The notes: generated from the letters alone by a model not told the origin. A DNA stretch of 64,000 bases from an uncultured Gallionellaceae bacterium (GCA_903847155.1 CAINCU010000005.1:121497-185496), one strand, 5' to 3'; positions 49,542-58,241 are shown, counted from the stretch's first letter. Made by a program: numbers and translations.

Positions 49542-51283
49542 CAGCTTCCTCCGGCGGCTTCGGTAAACCGCATGATAAAACTCGCTCCTCCGTTGCGTCC
49601 GGCGGCGTATTCGAGGTAGCCGCCGTTGGCTTCTACCAGTGTGGCGGCGAGCGTCAGGCCAAGTCCGCTGCCATGTTCCTTGGAGGTGAAGAACGGCTCA
49701 AACAGGCGCGTCACGCGTTCTATCGGAACGCCGGGGCCATTGTCTTCCAGCGCCAAGCATAACATCTCACCTTCCTGCCACGAACGCAGGGTGAGTTTCG
49801 CCGGGGTAGCGACCATGGCTTCCAACGCGTTGTTGATGAGGTTGCTCCAAGCCTGTTGCAACAGTTCCGCATCAGCCAGGATCAGGCGTTCGCCATGTTC
49901 ATATTCGCGCTTGACCACCACCTCCGGGCGACCCGCCAGACGGTAACGCAGCGCAGCCTCCAGCGGACTTTGCAAGGCGATAGCGGCGAATCGCGGTTTG
50001 CGGTGGCGGGCCAATTGCTGGAAATCGCGCAACAGACTGTTCAGGCGTGCGGTCTCTTCGCGAATCATGCGCGTCAGCTCGTTCTGCCGCTCCGGGTTGT
50101 TCGTGGTTTTTTCCAGCAACTGCGCGGCGGTGTTCAGTACGCCGATCGGGTTGCGTATCTCGTGCGCCATCGCCAGTGACAGCTCGCCTAGAGCCGTTAA
50201 TTTGTCACGTTGGAACTCGCGCTGTTGTTCGTCCCTGGCGCTGCGCAGGCTGGTCGCCATGGTGTTGAAGGCGCGTGCCAGTTCGCCCAGTTCGTCGTCG
50301 CTGCGTACCGGAATCTCGGCGCGGAAATCCTGCGCCGCCACCTTTAACACGCCATCGCGTAATGATTTTATAGGGCGGATCACCAAGCGGCTGAGCAACA
50401 ACCCCATCGAGCCCGCCAGCAAAGTGCCGAGCAGGGCGATGGTCAGCGTCAGCGTGGTACGGTCGGCCAGAATCTGGTCGCCGCTGCGATGCGCCAAACC
50501 GCTGAATAGCACGGCTTCCATTTTGCCGTTGCTATCCAGCACTGGCGTGTAAAGCCCCCAATACTGGTCGTCTTCTGCTTCCGGGCTGAAATATTCCAGA
50601 TGATCCTGCAGGCGGGCGAAGGCTTCGACCGGCAAATGCAGACGCAAAGATGCGCTTTCTTCCTCGGCGAATGCCTTGGCGAAATCCTCGCCGCTCGGAT
50701 AGTACAGGCGGGTCTTGAGTCCGCTGGTTACGCCCAGTCTTTGTAGCAGCGGCTTGTCGAACAGCGTACCGATAACTAGGCGATAACGGGCGGCACCATG
50801 ACGCGGCACCTCGATCACCGTCACTGCTGCCAGCAAACGCTGTTGCCCACGGAACACGCGAATCACCGCCTCGTCGCGGTCTGCGGCGGGTTTCCAATCG
50901 GTGTGCAAGGCTGAGGAACTGCGTAGCAACTGCCCGTTAAGATCATAAATTTGCACGAAGCCGATGCCCAGTTCCTGCGCCAGTGGCTGAAAGCGCGCGG
51001 GAATCAGCGGATGCGCGGCATCGGCCTGCCAGCGATCATGGTTGGCATCCGCCAACAGGTCGGCAAAAAGTTGGCCGTTGTGATGCAGGCCATGCAGCCA
51101 GTCCAGGTTGAGCCGCGTCGATTCGCGTAGCCAGCTTTCAATCGAGGTGTCCACGCGCTTGGTGACCCAATACGCGCTGAACGTGCCGGTCACCACCATC
51201 GGCACCACGATGATGATGATCACCACCAGCAACACTTTGCGTTGCAGGCGATTGATGCGGAACCATTCCTTGATCCTACGCAT
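49541..51283 (-). CDS. Sensor histidine kinase, NtrB/ZraS-like
   Basis: 580-residue membrane kinase: N-terminal helix (LLVVIIIIVVPMVVTGTFSA), a periplasmic sensor region of about 240 residues, second helix (LTLTIALLGTLLAGSMGLLL), HAMP, HisKA with phospho-His in AMAHEIRNPIGVLNTAAQLL, and HATPase (WSNLINNALEAM, LEDNGPGVPIERV, GSGLGLTLAATLVEANGGYL). The signal is unknown. Cognate regulator is the downstream overlapping gene. Confidence 0.93.
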   Translation of the reverse strand: MRRIKEWFRINRLQRKVLLVVIIIIVVPMVVTGTFSAYWVTKRVDTSIESWLRESTRLNLDWLHGLHHNGQLFADLLADANHDRWQADAAHPLIPARFQPLAQELGIGFVQIYDLNGQLLRSSSALHTDWKPAADRDEAVIRVFRGQQRLLAAVTVIEVPRHGAARYRLVIGTLFDKPLLQRLGVTSGLKTRLYYPSGEDFAKAFAEEESASLRLHLPVEAFARLQDHLEYFSPEAEDDQYWGLYTPVLDSNGKMEAVLFSGLAHRSGDQILADRTTLTLTIALLGTLLAGSMGLLLSRLVIRPIKSLRDGVLKVAAQDFRAEIPVRSDDELGELARAFNTMATSLRSARDEQQREFQRDKLTALGELSLAMAHEIRNPIGVLNTAAQLLEKTTNNPERQNELTRMIREETARLNSLLRDFQQLARHRKPRFAAIALQSPLEAALRYRLAGRPEVVVKREYEHGERLILADAELLQQAWSNLINNALEAMVATPAKLTLRSWQEGEMLCLALEDNGPGVPIERVTRLFEPFFTSKEHGSGLGLTLAATLVEANGGYLEYAAGRNGGASFIMRFTEAAGGS

Positions 51284-51303
51284 TTTGTAGGGCCCAACGT
51301 GAT

Positions 51304-51344
51304 ATGGAGTTTCGGGTGAACCCTGTGTGCCTCATGGAATTTCG
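51304..51344 (+). promoter_or_regulatory. Candidate upstream activator sites (phased direct repeats)
   Basis: ATGGAGTTTCG (51304-51314) and ATGGAATTTCG (51334-51344) are offset by exactly 30 bases, about three helical turns, and lie 43-83 bases upstream of the candidate sigma-54 promoter. They are plausible binding sites for the NtrC-type regulator encoded next door. Confidence 0.4.
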
Positions 51345-51386
51345 CAACCCAATGAATTAACTAGTCTATTGATGAAGTGCTGAAAG

Positions 51387-51402
51387 TGGTACGCAACTTG
51401 CG
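51387..51402 (+). promoter_or_regulatory. Candidate sigma-54 promoter
   Basis: TGGTACG-CAAC-TTGCG: invariant GG and GC are separated by 10 bases as required for -24/-12 elements. It points toward the 51613-53046 operon and lies between it and the divergent NtrC-type two-component genes. The rest of the 51284-51612 gap holds the phased repeats at 51304 and no gene. Confidence 0.6.
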
Positions 51403-51612
51403 ATGTCATTAAGCAAAACCGCGACGAGGTTGAATTCGGTTGCAAAGAATGCGTCATTTTTTTCCGATCCGCAAGCCTGAATTGTCCTCTGCGGGTGACG
51501 CTTCAGCTTGGGTCGGTTCAGCGCGTTGTTCTGCCGTTTGCGGCAATGGAGGAATCAGATCTCAACACCGTCACTAATAGTTAACGATTTATAACATACC
51601 GCGAGGAGAGCA

Positions 51613-51696
51613 ATGAGTAAGCCGTTTTTTGACCACTGGAAACACATGCCGCTGTTAGCGCTGAATACTAGGAAAAGGATGCCACATCATGACTGA
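51613..51696 (+). CDS. 27-residue ORF preceding the DUF599 gene
   Basis: MSKPFFDHWKHMPLLALNTR and seven more residues, His- and Lys-rich, with GAGGAGAG just before the ATG, one of the best ribosome binding sites nearby. Its end overlaps the DUF599 start by 8 bases, consistent with translational coupling. No homologue recognised. Confidence 0.5.
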   Translation: MSKPFFDHWKHMPLLALNTRKRMPHHD

Positions 51697-52483
51697 AGCA
51701 ATGCCAATCGATGCCGGGATGCAGGATTATGTTGCCGATACCGTGGCCTTTTTTGTTAGCGCGATGATGGTCGTCGGCTATTACATCCATCACCGCATTC
51801 AGGCCAGTAAAGACTCGACCTATTCCATCCACTCCGTCAACGCACTGGCGCGTCGTCTGTGGACGCAGAACGTGATGACCAATGCCGGCAAGGACATCAT
51901 GGCGGTGCAGACGCTGCGCAATTTCATCATGGTCGGCATCATGATGGCTTCAACCGCTTCGCTGCTGATCATGGGCACGCTCACCCTTTCCGGCCAGGCG
52001 GAAAACATCGTGCGCAGTTGGCATGGCCTCGCCATGTTTGGTTCTCACTCGCAAGAGATGTGGATCATCAAGGTGCTGTGCCTGTTGGTCGATTTCATCA
52101 TCGCGTTTTTCTCGTATGCCATGTCGGTGCGTCTGGCTACGCATGTGCTGTTCATGCTTAACGTTCCGCAGTCCAGCTATATCGAGCATCCCGAACTCTC
52201 GTATGAATGCGTGGCCGACCGCCTGATTCAGGCAGGCAACATGATCACGGTGGGCATGCGCTCCTTCCTGTTCGCTATCCCGCTGGTGTTCTGGCTGTTC
52301 GGCCCGGTGTTTTTGTTCTTGTCCACCATCGGCCTGGTCTACACGCTGAACTGGTTGGACAGGCATGAGGCGACGAGCAGCAGGCCGTCATCCTTGCATA
52401 TCAAGGCGGTGCCGGAACTCAATAATAGAGGCATGCAGGGCAGCGTGCATGCCTTGACCTTCCCGCAGAGCCAAAGCAAATGA
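51689..52483 (+). CDS. DUF599-family membrane protein
   Basis: 264-residue protein with four predicted membrane helices (VADTVAFFVSAMMVVGYYIH; NFIMVGIMMASTASLLIMGT; MWIIKVLCLLVDFIIAFFSY; FAIPLVFWLFGPVFLFLSTI) and the DUF599 features WTQNVMTNAGKDIMAVQTLRN and DRLIQAGNMITVGMRSF. Function unknown. Expressed from the candidate sigma-54 promoter with a small upstream ORF and an exonuclease-like gene that overlaps its stop by four bases. Confidence 0.85.
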   Translation: MTEAMPIDAGMQDYVADTVAFFVSAMMVVGYYIHHRIQASKDSTYSIHSVNALARRLWTQNVMTNAGKDIMAVQTLRNFIMVGIMMASTASLLIMGTLTLSGQAENIVRSWHGLAMFGSHSQEMWIIKVLCLLVDFIIAFFSYAMSVRLATHVLFMLNVPQSSYIEHPELSYECVADRLIQAGNMITVGMRSFLFAIPLVFWLFGPVFLFLSTIGLVYTLNWLDRHEATSSRPSSLHIKAVPELNNRGMQGSVHALTFPQSQSK

Positions 52484-53046
52484 TCCTGCACGCGCTTTTC
52501 GCAGCCGCCTGCGAGGTTCAAGCTGAAATCGCCGAACAGGCTACCGCGCATCCTTCCAGCGTCGCTGTGTTGCGTGGCGAATTTGTTATCGTCAGCGTCG
52601 AGCGGGTGGCGCATGGCAGAGTCACGGAAATCGCCGCGTTGCGCGTCGGGGCGGGTCTGGTGCAACGGGAAGAATTCACGGCATCGTTCGCGCAGGGGTG
52701 CGAAGCTGAAGTTGTGCTACGTCAACTGGCGGCCTTCGTGAACGAGCTGCCGATGTTTGTCCACGACATGGATAGTCTGATGCAGTATGGACTCGGTTTG
52801 GGCAAGCTGTTGCATGACAGCCAGTTGCTGGCCTGGCAAGTATGGCCGGGGCTGCCGTCGTACCGGCTAGCAGACCTGGCGGAACTGCTCGATCTGAAAT
52901 GCAATGCCACACGGCACGCGCTCGCGGCTGCACAAATTACTCTGGCGTTGCTGTGCGCCGTCAGCCAGCCGACAAGCAGCACTTATCCGCAGTGCAATGA
53001 ATTCGCTCAGGAAGAAATGGCCGGGAATGTAGTCCAGTCCGGTTGA
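52480..53046 (+). CDS. DnaQ-fold exonuclease-like protein with degenerate active site
   Basis: 188-residue protein whose pattern follows DEDDh exonucleases: GEFVIVSVERVAHGRVTEIA, AFVNELPMFVHDMD, LADLAELLDL and HALAAAQITLALL. The catalytic positions are lost: the first DxE reads SVE (Ser39), the His and Asp of the terminal HxxxxD motif are Arg145 and Ala150. It is probably a non-catalytic nucleic-acid- or protein-binding derivative. ATGA overlap with the DUF599 gene. Identification is by eye and should be tested by profile search. Confidence 0.6.
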   Translation: MILHALFAAACEVQAEIAEQATAHPSSVAVLRGEFVIVSVERVAHGRVTEIAALRVGAGLVQREEFTASFAQGCEAEVVLRQLAAFVNELPMFVHDMDSLMQYGLGLGKLLHDSQLLAWQVWPGLPSYRLADLAELLDLKCNATRHALAAAQITLALLCAVSQPTSSTYPQCNEFAQEEMAGNVVQSG

Positions 53047-53085
53047 TGCGCAGTGCAGTCATAAAAATATCTCCTACGTCGAGAT

Positions 53086-53110
53086 GCCCGTCATTAGGCG
53101 GTCTGCGCAA
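53086..53110 (+). repeat. 65-bp dispersed repeat, partial copy E
   Basis: Only the left arm (GCCCGTCATTAGGCGGTCT) remains, about 67 bases before the OmpA-like lipoprotein start. Confidence 0.6.
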
Positions 53111-53152
53111 TCTGGTTTCAATTTCATAAATTATTCAATGAAGGAATTAGCA

Positions 53153-53737
53153 ATGAAAAAAATTGCAGTTGTCTTAGCCTCGTTGCTGGTTGTGGCTTGC
53201 TCTACTACACAAAAGTCTGTTTCACCATTGTCATCAGGAGATTCTGCTAAAACCGTCCAGGCGAGTGGTAGCAATGTCACTACCGGAGCCGGATTGTTGT
53301 ATGCTTCAATGTCAGCGGCAAATTCGAAGTTGAATTCGATCTCAAACGCGGCAGCAACGGACAAGCGGGTTGCGGCAGAGCATGCAGTTCAGAATCAAAG
53401 CATCTATTTCGATTATGACAAGTACCTCGTCAAACCACAGTTCCGGGGCCAACTCCAGAAACAGGCCGAATTCATCAGGAAGCACAAGGGCGAAGTCGTC
53501 ACACTGGAAGGCAATGCGGATGAACGCGGCAGCAAGGAATACAACCTGGCTTTGGGCAATCAGCGCGCAGTCGCTGTGGAAAAGTCTCTGAAGCTATTGG
53601 GCGTTCCTGCCGCGCAGATCAAGACGGTGAGCTATGGTGAGGAGAAACCCCGCCTGCTGTGCCATGAAGAAAAATGCTGGAAAGAAAATCGCAGGGTAGA
53701 TTTTGTGCTCAGCAGCGTCGCGTTGCATTCTGTTTAA
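53153..53737 (+). CDS. OmpA-family lipoprotein, Pal-like
   Basis: 194-residue outer-membrane lipoprotein with lipobox VVAC (Cys about residue 15) and a C-terminal OmpA peptidoglycan-binding domain: IYFDYDKYLVKPQFRGQLQK, LEGNADERGSKEYNLALGNQ, RAVAVEKSLKLLGV, VSYGEEKPR, NRRVDFVL. Residues 20-75 are Ser/Thr/Ala-rich. AAGGA seven bases upstream selects ATG 53153. Not in a tol-pal cluster, so it is a paralogue rather than Pal itself. Confidence 0.87.
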   Translation: MKKIAVVLASLLVVACSTTQKSVSPLSSGDSAKTVQASGSNVTTGAGLLYASMSAANSKLNSISNAAATDKRVAAEHAVQNQSIYFDYDKYLVKPQFRGQLQKQAEFIRKHKGEVVTLEGNADERGSKEYNLALGNQRAVAVEKSLKLLGVPAAQIKTVSYGEEKPRLLCHEEKCWKENRRVDFVLSSVALHSV

Positions 53738-53815
53738 CCTGGTCATTGGGCAACAGCTAGCAGCCGGGCTGATCGGCGACACCTACAAGATTTTAACATC
53801 CACCTTTGCGGAAAC

Positions 53816-53880
53816 GTCCGTCAATTTGAGATATGTACTAAGCATTCAGTGAAGATCGCCGTATCTATTGGCTTGCGGGC
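53816..53880 (+). repeat. 65-bp dispersed repeat, copy F (degenerate left arm)
   Basis: Left arm decayed (GTCCGTCAATTTGAG); right arm intact (AGATCGCCGTATCTATTG, GCTTGCGGGC). Lies between the convergent lipoprotein and pseudouridine synthase genes. Confidence 0.7.
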
Positions 53881-53909
53881 AAGCAGGATATTTCGATTTC
53901 GGAATTTTC

Positions 53910-54641
53910 CTAAAACTTTTCGTCCTCACGCAGATAGCGCCACTGTCCCACCGGAAGATCGCCAAGTCGCACTCTGCCGATGCGCACGCGTTTTAGTGCG
54001 GTGACTTTCAATCCCACCATTTCGCACATGCGGCGGATCTGGCGCTTCTTGCCTTCGACCAGAATGAAGCGCAGCTGGTTTTCGTTCTGCCAAGCCACTT
54101 TGGCCGGTTTGAGTTTCTTGCCGTCCAGCGACAGGCCGTGATTCAACATCGCCAATCCGTTGCCGTCCAGCTCGCCCTGTACGCGCACCAGATATTCTTT
54201 TTCGACCGGCGAGTCTTCGCCGATCAGTTGTTTGGCGACGCGGCCATCCTGCGTGAGCACCAGCAAGCCGGTGGAGTCGATGTCGAGTCTTCCGGCGGGG
54301 GCGAGGTTGAGCAACTGGCTGCGATGGAAGCGTTGCGGCGAGGTATCCTGTTCCCAGTGCGATTCGTTGCCGATCAGTACGATGGCCGGTTTGTAGCCTT
54401 GTTCCGCTTGTCCCGATACGTAGCTCATCGGTTTGTGCAACAGGATGGTGACGCGCTGATCCTGCTTGGCTTGCGCGGCTTTCTCCAGTGTGATCTTTTG
54501 CGTGGGCAGAATCTTGGTGCCAAGTTCGCTGACGGTTTCGCCGTCAACTTTGACCCAGCCTTTGGCGATGTAATCGTCCGCTTCGCGGCGCGAGCAGAGT
54601 CCTTGTTCGGACATGAGTTTTGAGAGTCTGATTTTTTCCAT
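53910..54641 (-). CDS. RsuA/RluB/RluF-family rRNA pseudouridine synthase
   Basis: 243-residue enzyme with an N-terminal S4 domain (RLSKLMSEQGLCSRREADDY, WVKVDGETV) and catalytic motif APAGRLDIDSTGLLVLTQDG carrying the Asp nucleophile, then EKEYLVRVQGEL and EGKKRQIRRMCEMVGLKVTA. Best matches the RluF-like branch (23S U2604), but specificity cannot be settled from sequence alone. Starts two bases after the marC stop, so the two are cotranscribed. Confidence 0.9.
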   Translation of the reverse strand: MEKIRLSKLMSEQGLCSRREADDYIAKGWVKVDGETVSELGTKILPTQKITLEKAAQAKQDQRVTILLHKPMSYVSGQAEQGYKPAIVLIGNESHWEQDTSPQRFHRSQLLNLAPAGRLDIDSTGLLVLTQDGRVAKQLIGEDSPVEKEYLVRVQGELDGNGLAMLNHGLSLDGKKLKPAKVAWQNENQLRFILVEGKKRQIRRMCEMVGLKVTALKRVRIGRVRLGDLPVGQWRYLREDEKF

Positions 54642-54643
54642 AA

Positions 54644-55267
54644 TTAACCTAGTGCAGGAAACAGGCCGCGCAAGCCGCCTGTGATAAATTCAACCGCAAT
54701 AGCGGCGAGTAATAAACCCATCATGCGGGTGACGATGATACTGCCGATCTTGCCCAGACGTCGCGAGATCAACGGTGCGACGATGAACGTGAGCCACACG
54801 GTGAAGCTCAATGCCGCCAGCACCAGCGCCATCATGCCGTAGTGTCCCATGCTGCTGGCCTTGTGCGCATCGAGGATCACCGTGCTGATCGCGCCGGGTC
54901 CGGCCAGCAACGGTGTGGAAAGCGGCACGATGGCGACGGATGAAGTTGCATCGCTGTCGAGGTCGTCCGGGGTGAGCGTGGGCTTGTTGCCGATCAGCAT
55001 GTTGATCGCCATCAGCAATAGCAGGATGCCGCCCGCCGTGCGGAAGGAATGGATGCTGATGCCGAAGAAACTCAGTATTGCTTCGCCCAGCAGCAAGGCG
55101 GCAAGCAGGATGCCGAACACCGAAAACGAGGCCATGCGTCCCACGCGCTCACGCTTTTGGGCGGTCATGCCGGCGGTGAACGCGATGATGATGGGGATAA
55201 TGCCCACCGGATCAATGATCGCGAACAGGCTGATGAAAATCTTGGTGTATTCGGTGAAATCCAGCAT
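54644..55267 (-). CDS. MarC-family integral membrane protein
   Basis: 207-residue protein with six predicted helices: EYTKIFISLFAIIDPVGIIP, MASFSVFGILLAALLLGEAI, FRTAGGILLLLMAINMLIG, IVPLSTPLLAGPGAISTVIL and MMGLLLAAIAVEFITGGLRG. Members are often annotated as multiple-antibiotic-resistance proteins but the function is unproven. First gene of the marC-pseudouridine synthase unit, divergent from lnt. Confidence 0.9.
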   Translation of the reverse strand: MLDFTEYTKIFISLFAIIDPVGIIPIIIAFTAGMTAQKRERVGRMASFSVFGILLAALLLGEAILSFFGISIHSFRTAGGILLLLMAINMLIGNKPTLTPDDLDSDATSSVAIVPLSTPLLAGPGAISTVILDAHKASSMGHYGMMALVLAALSFTVWLTFIVAPLISRRLGKIGSIIVTRMMGLLLAAIAVEFITGGLRGLFPALG

Positions 55268-55336
55268 GGGTACGGCGGCTTTCGTAACAAGGCGGCGCGA
55301 AGTTACACCGTATAATGCGGCGAATCAAATCGCATC

Positions 55337-56908
55337 GTGTTATTCGTGAAAAATATTCTCAGTTCACCTTACTTGCTCACCTTTCTGGCGGGCATGGTCG
55401 CCGTGCTCGGCTTCGCCCCGTTCGGCTGTTTTCCCTTGCCTGTTCTCGCGCTGGCCGTGCTGTTCTGGCTGTGGAGCCGTGCCGAACGCCCCGCGCAAGC
55501 CGCATGGATCGGCTTCGCCTTCGGCATGGGCTTGTTCTGCGTCGGTGTCAGCTGGATCTATGTCGCGCTGCATGAATATGGCTACATGCACCCCGTGCTG
55601 GCGGCGCTGGCGACGGCACTGTTCGCGGCGGTGAACGCCACGCTGCCCACAGCGGCAGGGTATGCGCAGGCGAAGTTGAGGCCGTTCGTGGTGAGCTTGT
55701 CGAACCATGAACGGCCCTTCGACAGGCTCAGGGCGAACGGTGTTTGGATGCTGCTCATCATGCCTGCCATCTGGACCCTTGCCGAATGGCTGCGCGGTCT
55801 GCTGTTCACCGGCTTCCCGTGGCTTTCGTTTGGCTATTCGCAAGTGCCGGCCAGCCCGCTGGCAGGCTATGCGCCGCTGTTCGGCGTGTATGGCGTGTCG
55901 CTGTTGGTGGCGCTGAGCGCCGGGTTGCTGCTGGTGTTGTGGAATGCGCGCTGGAGCAAGCATGGCAAGATCGCACTGGGCGTGCTGCTGCTACTGTGGG
56001 TGGGCGGCGCGCTGTTGCGCGGTGTCGCATGGACGCAGCCGCAAGGCGAACCGCTCAAGGTCAGCCTGCTGCAAGGCAATATCCCGCAAGACACCAAATT
56101 CGCTGAAGACGCATTGGTCAACACATTAGAAACCTACCGCCGTCTGGCTCAAAGCAGCGATGCGCGCTTGATCGTGATGCCCGAGACCGCGTTGCCGCTG
56201 CTGCGCGAATATGTGCCGGAAACCTATCAGCAAATCCTGCGCAACCACGCGCGCGCCAACGGCGGCGACATCCTGATCGGCGCGTTTGAAAAAGAAAACG
56301 GCAACTACTACAACAGCGTGTATTCGCTGGGCAGCGCCGACAGCCAGCACTACCGCAAAAACCATCTGGTGCCCTTCGGCGAATTCATCCCGCTGCGCAG
56401 CGTGCTCGGCTGGCTCATCAACGAAGTGCTGCAAATCCCCATGGGCGACCAAACCAGCGGCGGCGCGCAGCAGCCACCGTTCAACGTCGCCGGACAAAAA
56501 GTCGCGGTCAACATCTGCTACGAAGATGCCTTCGGCGAAGAAATCATCCGCGCACTGCCGCAAGCCACGCTGCTGGTGAACGTCACCAACGACGCATGGT
56601 ACGGCGATTCATTCGCCGCCATGCAGCACAACCAGCTGTCGCAAATGCGCGCACTGGAAACCGGACGCATGATGCTGCGCGCCACCAACACCGGCGTCAC
56701 TTCCGTCATCGGTGTGGATGGACGCATCCTGATGATGCTGCCGCAGCATGAGGAGGGCGTGCTGACATATTCTGCGCAGGGATATGTGGGTAGTACGCCG
56801 TATGTGCGGTGGGGGAATGGGGGGATGTTGGTTTTGATCGCGGTGATGCTGGGCGCTGCATGGTGGCTGCAACGCCGTGCGTCCCCTCGCCCTTTGGGAG
56901 AGGGCTAG
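55337..56908 (+). CDS. lnt: Apolipoprotein N-acyltransferase with repeat insertion
   Basis: Inner-membrane enzyme completing lipoprotein maturation. 523 residues: N-terminal helices (SPYLLTFLAGMVAVLGFAPF), then a nitrilase-like domain with catalytic Glu in VMPETALPL, Lys region YRKNHLVPFGEFIPLRSVLG and Cys in NICYEDAFGEEI. About 20 residues (FVVSLSNHERPFDRLRANG) in a loop before LIMPAIWTLAEWLRG are encoded by a dispersed repeat, and the last residues (SPRPLGEG) also come from repeat-type DNA. The frame is intact. GTG 55337 or GTG 55346 is the start. Divergent from marC. Confidence 0.92.
   Translation: MLFVKNILSSPYLLTFLAGMVAVLGFAPFGCFPLPVLALAVLFWLWSRAERPAQAAWIGFAFGMGLFCVGVSWIYVALHEYGYMHPVLAALATALFAAVNATLPTAAGYAQAKLRPFVVSLSNHERPFDRLRANGVWMLLIMPAIWTLAEWLRGLLFTGFPWLSFGYSQVPASPLAGYAPLFGVYGVSLLVALSAGLLLVLWNARWSKHGKIALGVLLLLWVGGALLRGVAWTQPQGEPLKVSLLQGNIPQDTKFAEDALVNTLETYRRLAQSSDARLIVMPETALPLLREYVPETYQQILRNHARANGGDILIGAFEKENGNYYNSVYSLGSADSQHYRKNHLVPFGEFIPLRSVLGWLINEVLQIPMGDQTSGGAQQPPFNVAGQKVAVNICYEDAFGEEIIRALPQATLLVNVTNDAWYGDSFAAMQHNQLSQMRALETGRMMLRATNTGVTSVIGVDGRILMMLPQHEEGVLTYSAQGYVGSTPYVRWGNGGMLVLIAVMLGAAWWLQRRASPRPLGEG
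55682..55740. repeat. Dispersed hairpin repeat inside lnt
   Basis: Arms 55682-55704 and 55718-55740 are imperfect inverted repeats (for example TTCGACAGGCTCAGGG against its counterpart). It is inserted in frame in lnt. A second, interrupted copy is at 27721. Confidence 0.75.
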
Positions 56909-56950
56909 GGTGAGGGAACGCTCTGTTGATTTCCTCCACTTGCAAAATCG

Positions 56951-57219
56951 ACACCGTCGGGGGTAGCCCGACAGCTAGTTACTTTTTCTTGCTTCGCCAA
57001 GAAAAAGTAACCAAAAAGAAGGCGACCCCGGTGCGCCGCCGCTTCGCGGTTCCCTGCGTTGCTCGACTGGTCAGGCGGCTGCGGAACTCGCGCTTCGCGC
57101 TCAGACAGTCCTCGCCGAAATCCCCTGACCAGCCTGCGCTACTCGGCGGCGCACAGGGGAAGAAAAAGCTAAAATCCGAAATCCAAAATCATAGGGTGGG
57201 CACTTCGTGTCCACCCTAT
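56951..57219 (+). repeat. Long inverted repeat, left copy
   Basis: About 270 bp, repeated in inverted orientation at 58242-58500. Contains a perfect 14-bp hairpin (56978-56991 with 56998-57011) and a terminal hairpin (57191-57219, GTGGGCAC with GTGTCCAC). It carries long spurious ORFs in several frames; none looks real. The gap after lnt contains nothing else. Confidence 0.85.
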
Positions 57220-57314
57220 CCGGCCGCAAAATAGCATCAACTTGCGGCTAGTAATTTTCAAATTGCGAGTCTAAACTCCGCCGCTGGTTTGTTCTTAAAA
57301 TCAAGGAGAAAAGA

Positions 57315-57494
57315 ATGGCTGACCTCACATGTCAAGGCTGTGGTAAGAAGTTGTCTAGTAGCAGCATAATGATTCTCAAGTGCGACAAATGCGGGAAATT
57401 GCTTTGCGATAAATGTCGGGGATCAAAATATACGCCATGCTCTTCCGTGAATAACGGGACTCCCAAGTGTAGCGGATATTATCGCCGTCCTTAA
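57315..57494 (+). CDS. Small zinc-ribbon-like protein
   Basis: 59-residue protein with eight cysteines: Cys6/9, 23/26, 31/34 as CxxC pairs plus Cys42 and Cys52. Begins MADLTCQGCGKKL with AAGGAG upstream. Probably binds two zinc ions; possibly nucleic-acid binding. The next gene starts two bases after its stop, so the two form an operon. Both lie between the long inverted repeats. No named family recognised. Confidence 0.7.
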   Translation: MADLTCQGCGKKLSSSSIMILKCDKCGKLLCDKCRGSKYTPCSSVNNGTPKCSGYYRRP

Positions 57495-57496
57495 TC

Positions 57497-58024
57497 ATGG
57501 AAACCACCGAAAAGATTGTTGAGTCCTATTGTCGATATGTAAAGGAGTGGTTCACCATTCCCAACATAAAATGCCAAGGACAGTATGAAGTCGATTTACT
57601 GGCCGTTGATACCAGAACCCAGTCTATTCAGCGCTACCACATCGAATGCGGGGTGTCGATTTCGTCCAGCTATTCAAAACTCACCACCAAGGAGTTTTCC
57701 ACCGATTTTTTAAAGCAACGGGTAAAAGCCGCTGGACAACGACGAACACTGGATTATTTCATTCATCGGAAGTTCAACATTCCAGAAGTGCTCGACAAGA
57801 TCAAGGATTATGGGTTTGAGTCTGGAAACTATAAACGCATCATTGTTACTTGGGATGCGACAGCAGAAGCTCGGATCGAAGCCGAAAAAAACGACATCGT
57901 GATTTGGGACTTGCCTAACTTACTTAACGAGATCGCGGATGAGCATCTAAAACATCGTCGGTATTTTACCGATGATACGGCGCGGACGATTCAACTTTAT
58001 GCGATGGCAATGAAGGGAAGGTAA
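57497..58024 (+). CDS. PD-(D/E)XK-like nuclease-fold protein
   Basis: 175-residue protein with YEVDLLAVDTRTQSIQRYHI followed by ECGVSIS, the beta-hairpin pattern of restriction-endonuclease-like folds: Glu31 and Asp33, then Glu50. The Lys normally two residues after the Glu is Gly52, so catalysis is doubtful or uses another residue. The C-terminal half (KRIIVTWDATAEARIEAEKN, IVIWDLPNLLNEIADEHLKH) is alpha/beta. Paired with the zinc-ribbon gene within inverted repeats. Function unknown; a nucleic-acid-related role is inference. Confidence 0.6.
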   Translation: METTEKIVESYCRYVKEWFTIPNIKCQGQYEVDLLAVDTRTQSIQRYHIECGVSISSSYSKLTTKEFSTDFLKQRVKAAGQRRTLDYFIHRKFNIPEVLDKIKDYGFESGNYKRIIVTWDATAEARIEAEKNDIVIWDLPNLLNEIADEHLKHRRYFTDDTARTIQLYAMAMKGR

Positions 58025-58134
58025 TCGGAAAGTTATCGCCTTATGTTTTGATAATAGTAGCCCGCTAGGGCGCAATAACCAACGGGCATTGCGCTACGCT
58101 TATTGCACACTACAAAAGCTAATCGCGTGGGAAT

Positions 58135-58199
58135 GCCCGTCAATAGGCGATCTACATATTTCGAATCATGGAGATGACCGTATTCTCTGGCTTGCGGCC
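58135..58199 (+). repeat. 65-bp dispersed repeat, copy G
   Basis: GCCCGTCAATAGGCGATCT at the left, ATGGAGATGACCGTATTC and TGGCTTGCGGCC at the right. It lies inside the space bounded by the long inverted repeats, after the nuclease-like gene. Confidence 0.8.
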
Positions 58200-58241
58200 A
58201 AGGTGGGCAAATGAAATCTATTCATTCTTGGGCAGCCACGT

